From: Didymodactylos carnosus
Lineage: Eukaryota; Rotifera; Eurotatoria; Philodinida; Philodinidae
NCBI GenBank assembly: GCA_905250885.1
Contig: CAJNOQ010000106.1
Location: 1-64,000, forward strand
DNA length: 64,000 nt
Direction of reading: 5' to 3'
A program made the position numbers and the translations under genes. Positions 60,672-64,000 of this stretch are shown piece by piece (the stretch's first letter is position 1; the number at the start of each line of letters is the position of its first letter). Below the pieces are notes generated by a model that did no database searches, was not told the DNA's origin, and saw only the letters and a program-made list of their open reading frames with translations.

Positions 60672-63269
60672 TCAGTGATTATTATCATTGTTCGACGCAT
60701 TTGCTTCTAAATTTGCCAGTTCTTCTTGAGTTGATTCATGTTGTTTATTAAGCTCAGCAATTTGCTGTACCAATAATAAACGTTCTTGTAAAATTTTTTC
60801 CAATATTGTTTCATTCTAAAAAATAATAAATTCGAATTTGTGCTAATCTCGTATTAACTACGTACATTGGATGACTGTGGATATCTTATTGTTTGTTGTT
60901 GATTAGGTAAACCAGATTCAAATATATCGTAACTAGGCATATCAGGACTAATCATTGCTGTCCGAATGTGAGAGTTTAGTTCTTGTTCATCATTTTTTCG
61001 ACCATTGTTGTTTGTTGTAACTGTATAAGTTTGTTTTATGATTTGATCACTAGAAGATGCTGAAGTGGGTCGTGTGAACTTTTTCGATGCATCTAATACT
61101 TCCGTATACGTTGAACGATTAGATAGCATAGCAGATGTGTTGCGATGAGCAGAATCATTAGTGACTAAAAATACAAATATTAGAACAAATGTCAAAACAG
61201 TTAGCACTAAAATTTTGAACAAATACAAACTATTATCTCTTCGTTGCATGATTGTGTTGCCATATGATAATAGCTCATCTGATGAAGCTGGAGTTAATCG
61301 TTTATCAATATCTCTCTTTGGCACTATTGTTGTTTGTCTATTGTTATTATTCAATTTCATCTTTGTTGACATCCAGTTTTGTGTAGTGTCATGTGATTCA
61401 CTGGCATCAAAACCTAACGTTTGTTGTTGACGAGATGAATTCATATGATGCATTGTTGAAATATTACTTGTATTGGAATACTGTTGGTGTCCGTCGTACG
61501 CTATACGGAATAAAGCGTCATAATTGTCATAATATTACAATAAAATATTCGTTGACTTACATCTTGATTTCGTTGCTATTTCATTATTGACTAACTGACA
61601 AACGCTTTGCATCATTGTTTGGAGCATGGTTATTTGATTTTCTATTTTTTTTTGAAAATCAAGTTGAGCTTTTGCTACTACAGCTAATTGTTCTTTGAAC
61701 GATGTCATCTCTTGACGAAATGATGAAGTGGATGACGCGTATGAATCTGATCCAGATTTATTTTTAGATATGATAACACACTGTATAGAAGAAGATAAAT
61801 ACAGACATGTACTTTTCTTTATTTTTTGTTCAACGAAAGTAGGTAGATATACCTGCTTCACATGTCCAGTTAGAGAAATCAATGCGGTTATAAGAGCTGT
61901 ACTACACATATTCGGCTGACTAATTGTTCCATCATCTAATTGTAACAGAAAAACATAAAGATTAATAAACTGAAAATTTTGAGATAGATAATACCTCGAA
62001 GTGGCTTAAATCCAGTAACTGACTCCAGCTCTGACATATTTGATGAAAGCTGATTAAGTAACTAAAGATACAAGAAAAAGGTAATTATCTGTAAAGAAAA
62101 GGGATAAATGAATAACACACTGGTGTTAACGGATTGCCGGACGTTGATTGACTAGTCGTTTTTCCTGTTTTTGATATATCGGACATGCAAGAAACATTAG
62201 TCGAGCGAGTCGGTACATTTGGTTGTTGTAGACGTTTAGATGTATGTTCACCATCAGTTATAGATTTATTTTCACTTAACGAATAATGGTAAGCCGAACT
62301 CGGCCGTTGATAGTTTTTAGTTTTCGATGCATTTGAGTGTTTTAAACGCACAGGCTCGTTTTCAACTTCGTTGTCTTCGTGATCGCTCGAGCTAACAGAC
62401 AAAGCATCTAAATGGTTGTACCGATGACAAATGTAACCAGGAAATTGAAAAAAGAAAATATACCCTCTTCAGACTGATCCCAATTTCGAGACGAATTCAG
62501 TGTTTTTGCAGAAGTCGGTCTAAAAAAAACAAATGTACGGTGAACGAAGCAAAGGTTTATTGTAATGCTACGAAACCATACCGTTGTCGTTTATTTCGAT
62601 TATTCGCTAAACTTGTAAAATGATTTTTTCCACTTCGTAACTAAAAAGACAATGATATGGAAATTCAATTCATTCAACTCAAACACAAGCTAATCGCTGT
62701 ACCAAACTGCTCTTGGGAACAAATTTATCCGAACGACCCAACTGTGAAACACCATTTGATTTTTGCATTAGTTCATCAATCTGAACAAAAATAATATTGC
62801 TCACGCTTGGAAAAAATTTAATACTCAATAGATTTACATCACGTTCACTAAATAAGATTTCTCGTAATATGCCCAACTGCTTCTTATTCTTTTGGCGTGC
62901 TTCTTGCACAGCTTAAAATAAACATTCTGGAAGATGATTGTGAATTAAGTTGCGAGTAAATACCCTTAGCAAGTATTTGGCGCTGTTTTTCTTCTTTTTG
63001 CAACGCGAAATTACGAGGTTGAAATGCTTGTTTTCGACGGTTCTGAAAAGCAAAACACTGAGATACCGCATGATTAAAAAAAACTTCATACCACTTCATC
63101 ATCACTAAGTCGATGTTGAGAAAAATCACCAGTTGAAGTCTATAAAGGCAAAGAGACAACATAAGTATATTAATTTTAAGAGCGAATTAGATCATAATTC
63201 ATTTACATCCCAATCTTGTTTCTTTTTTGTAACCGGCATACGTGCACCCCGTTGTGCTGGTTTCGACAT
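60672..63269 (-). CDS. SPICE1: SPICE1-like spindle and centriole-associated protein
   Basis: Fourteen minus-strand exons (63269-63207, 63139-63092, 63042-62964, 62911-62838, 62780-62703, 62640-62582, 62519-62464, 62407-62121, 62061-61995, 61935-61853, 61780-61561, 61500-61231, 61164-60866, 60815-60672) encode 608 residues in continuous phase. The N-terminus (KKKQDWDTSTGDFSQHRLSD, then RKQAFQPRNFALQKEE and KKQLGILREILFSERDQID) follows human SPICE1 ([31 protein letters not shown]). The middle has SELESVTGFKP and TALITALISLTGHVKQ, like SPICE1 GFTLSLVSSLCRLVRYLKE. The C-terminus (LLLVQQIAELNKQHESTQEE) matches the SPICE1 terminal coiled coil. SPICE1 works at centrioles and spindle in centriole duplication and chromosome congression. 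Human SPICE1 is about 855 residues, so this is shorter. The intron 61165-61230 is 66 bp and open, and mimics a membrane helix if read through. Confidence 0.8.
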
Positions 63270-63858
63270 ATCTGCAACGAATTCAAAAGGTACTACAATA
63301 AAAACTGCACTCGATCCCATTCACTATAAATTTCTGTGTGACAGAAAACGGAAGAATAGCATGTTGTTATATTATACATTTGCATTCATACTACGATCGA
63401 AGCGAGAGAATTGCTTTAAGATGCAACAAAAAACAAAATAGATAATTTAACTGATAATACAAACAAAAAACGAGCGTTATATGTAAGATCACTTGGTAAT
63501 CTGAAGATTCCTACCATGTTCTCAAATTTGGCAAGAAAAATTATACTCATTAATTACTGAGTAACTATAGCACTACCTCAGTAGTGTCATAGTCATGGAG
63601 CCAACGCACTAATGCATAAAAGGAATACTTGCTAATATTCACTCAAGCCTTTTCAAGCTGCTTTTTTGTAAAACACTCTGATACATTCTAAAAATACTTG
63701 TATTTTATTATGGTTGTCGCTACATTGTACTTGAGCGTAACCAAGCAAAGATGAAAGTGAAATACGCTACATGGTAGAAAGTTGTGGTTTCTTAATCTGA
63801 AATCTAAACAGAAGAGAGATGATTACTGGTTCACTTTCTTAATCTCTTCGTGGTTAAA
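63270..63858. promoter_or_regulatory. Divergent intergenic region, likely shared promoter
   Basis: About 590 bp between the SPICE1 start (-) and the putative first exon at 63859 (+). No motif was identified. The open frame 63133-63441 only overlaps SPICE1 exons in the opposite strand. Confidence 0.4.
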
Positions 63859-63964
63859 ATGTTAAAGGGCGGCTTATTGCCTTCACCGACAATTACTCCT
63901 TTGACTAATTCAATATCATCGAAAAATAAAATTAACAGTCAAACGTTTGTTGAATTGCGATCTG
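63859..63964 (+). CDS. Probable first exon of a gene running off the window
   Basis: An ATG begins 35 codons (MLKGGLLPSPTITPLTNSIS onward, ending FVELRS plus one base) that end at a donor-like G|GTTAGT at 63965. Codon content (Pro/Ser/Thr/Asn mixed, no F/Y runs) looks coding compared with local chance frames, and divergent spacing from SPICE1 is sensible. I do not recognise the N-terminus. The rest lies beyond 64,000. Confidence 0.4.
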
Positions 63965-64000
63965 GTTAGTATCATCATATACTTATTAGTTTATATTTTT

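Noticed and set aside
61161-61430. Plus-strand 89-codon frame opposite SPICE1
   Set aside because: Antisense shadow of a well-supported SPICE1 exon.
1-64000. CRISPR arrays, bacterial operons, rRNA genes or telomeric repeats
   Set aside because: I looked for regularly spaced perfect repeats, rRNA cores and simple telomere-like arrays and saw none; genes are intron-containing and eukaryotic.

Overview
This is an AT-rich animal nuclear window. Genes are split by many short GT-AG introns, mostly 55-85 bp. Coding content is clearly metazoan: a peptide GPCR, SETDB1, TIF1, teashirt, a Bsx homeobox gene, HADHB and SPICE1. Compact introns, low GC and a high density of palindromic non-autonomous transposons fit a rotifer, most likely a bdelloid. 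That assignment is an inference from style and protein resemblance, not from a marker gene.

Layout. 1-12,290 is a gene-poor AT-rich stretch with a degenerate tandem repeat, microsatellites, a tRNA-like relic and one weak candidate exon. 12,330-13,799 (+) is a sex-peptide/myoinhibitory-peptide receptor-like GPCR. 16,943-19,512 (-) is SETDB1 and 20,876-25,300 (+) is a TIF1-family (TRIM24/33-like) RING/B-box/PHD/bromodomain gene; the two are divergent neighbours. 25,928-27,915 (+) is a B-box-like, coiled-coil, propeller-like protein, and 29,111-29,489 (+) a small Cys-rich protein with an N-myristoylation-type start. 29,500-34,500 is littered with foldback elements. 34,599-35,967 (+) is an RRM protein. 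36,000-42,800 has no recognisable gene but four or more palindromic elements. 42,801-44,717 (+) is a teashirt/tiptop zinc-finger gene. 44,718-51,000 is transposon-rich: a hAT-type element with target duplication, then a decayed Jockey/CR1-like LINE carrying two palindromic inserts. 51,043-53,654 (+) is HADHB in 16 exons. 56,259-58,565 (-) is a Bsx homeobox gene. 60,672-63,269 (-) is SPICE1 in 14 exons. A probable first exon of another gene starts at 63,859 (+).

All exon models were built by hand from splice signals, reading-phase continuity and family resemblance; every main model closes in frame. The most interesting points are: (i) an H3K9 methyltransferase (SETDB1, with an MBD) head-to-head with a TIF1-type corepressor, the family that recruits SETDB1 in vertebrates; (ii) more than a dozen palindromic/foldback elements of at least ten families, several with clear target duplications, some nested or intronic; (iii) short introns that are open and divisible by three, one of which mimics a transmembrane helix; (iv) an S/T/Q/K-rich linker in HADHB.
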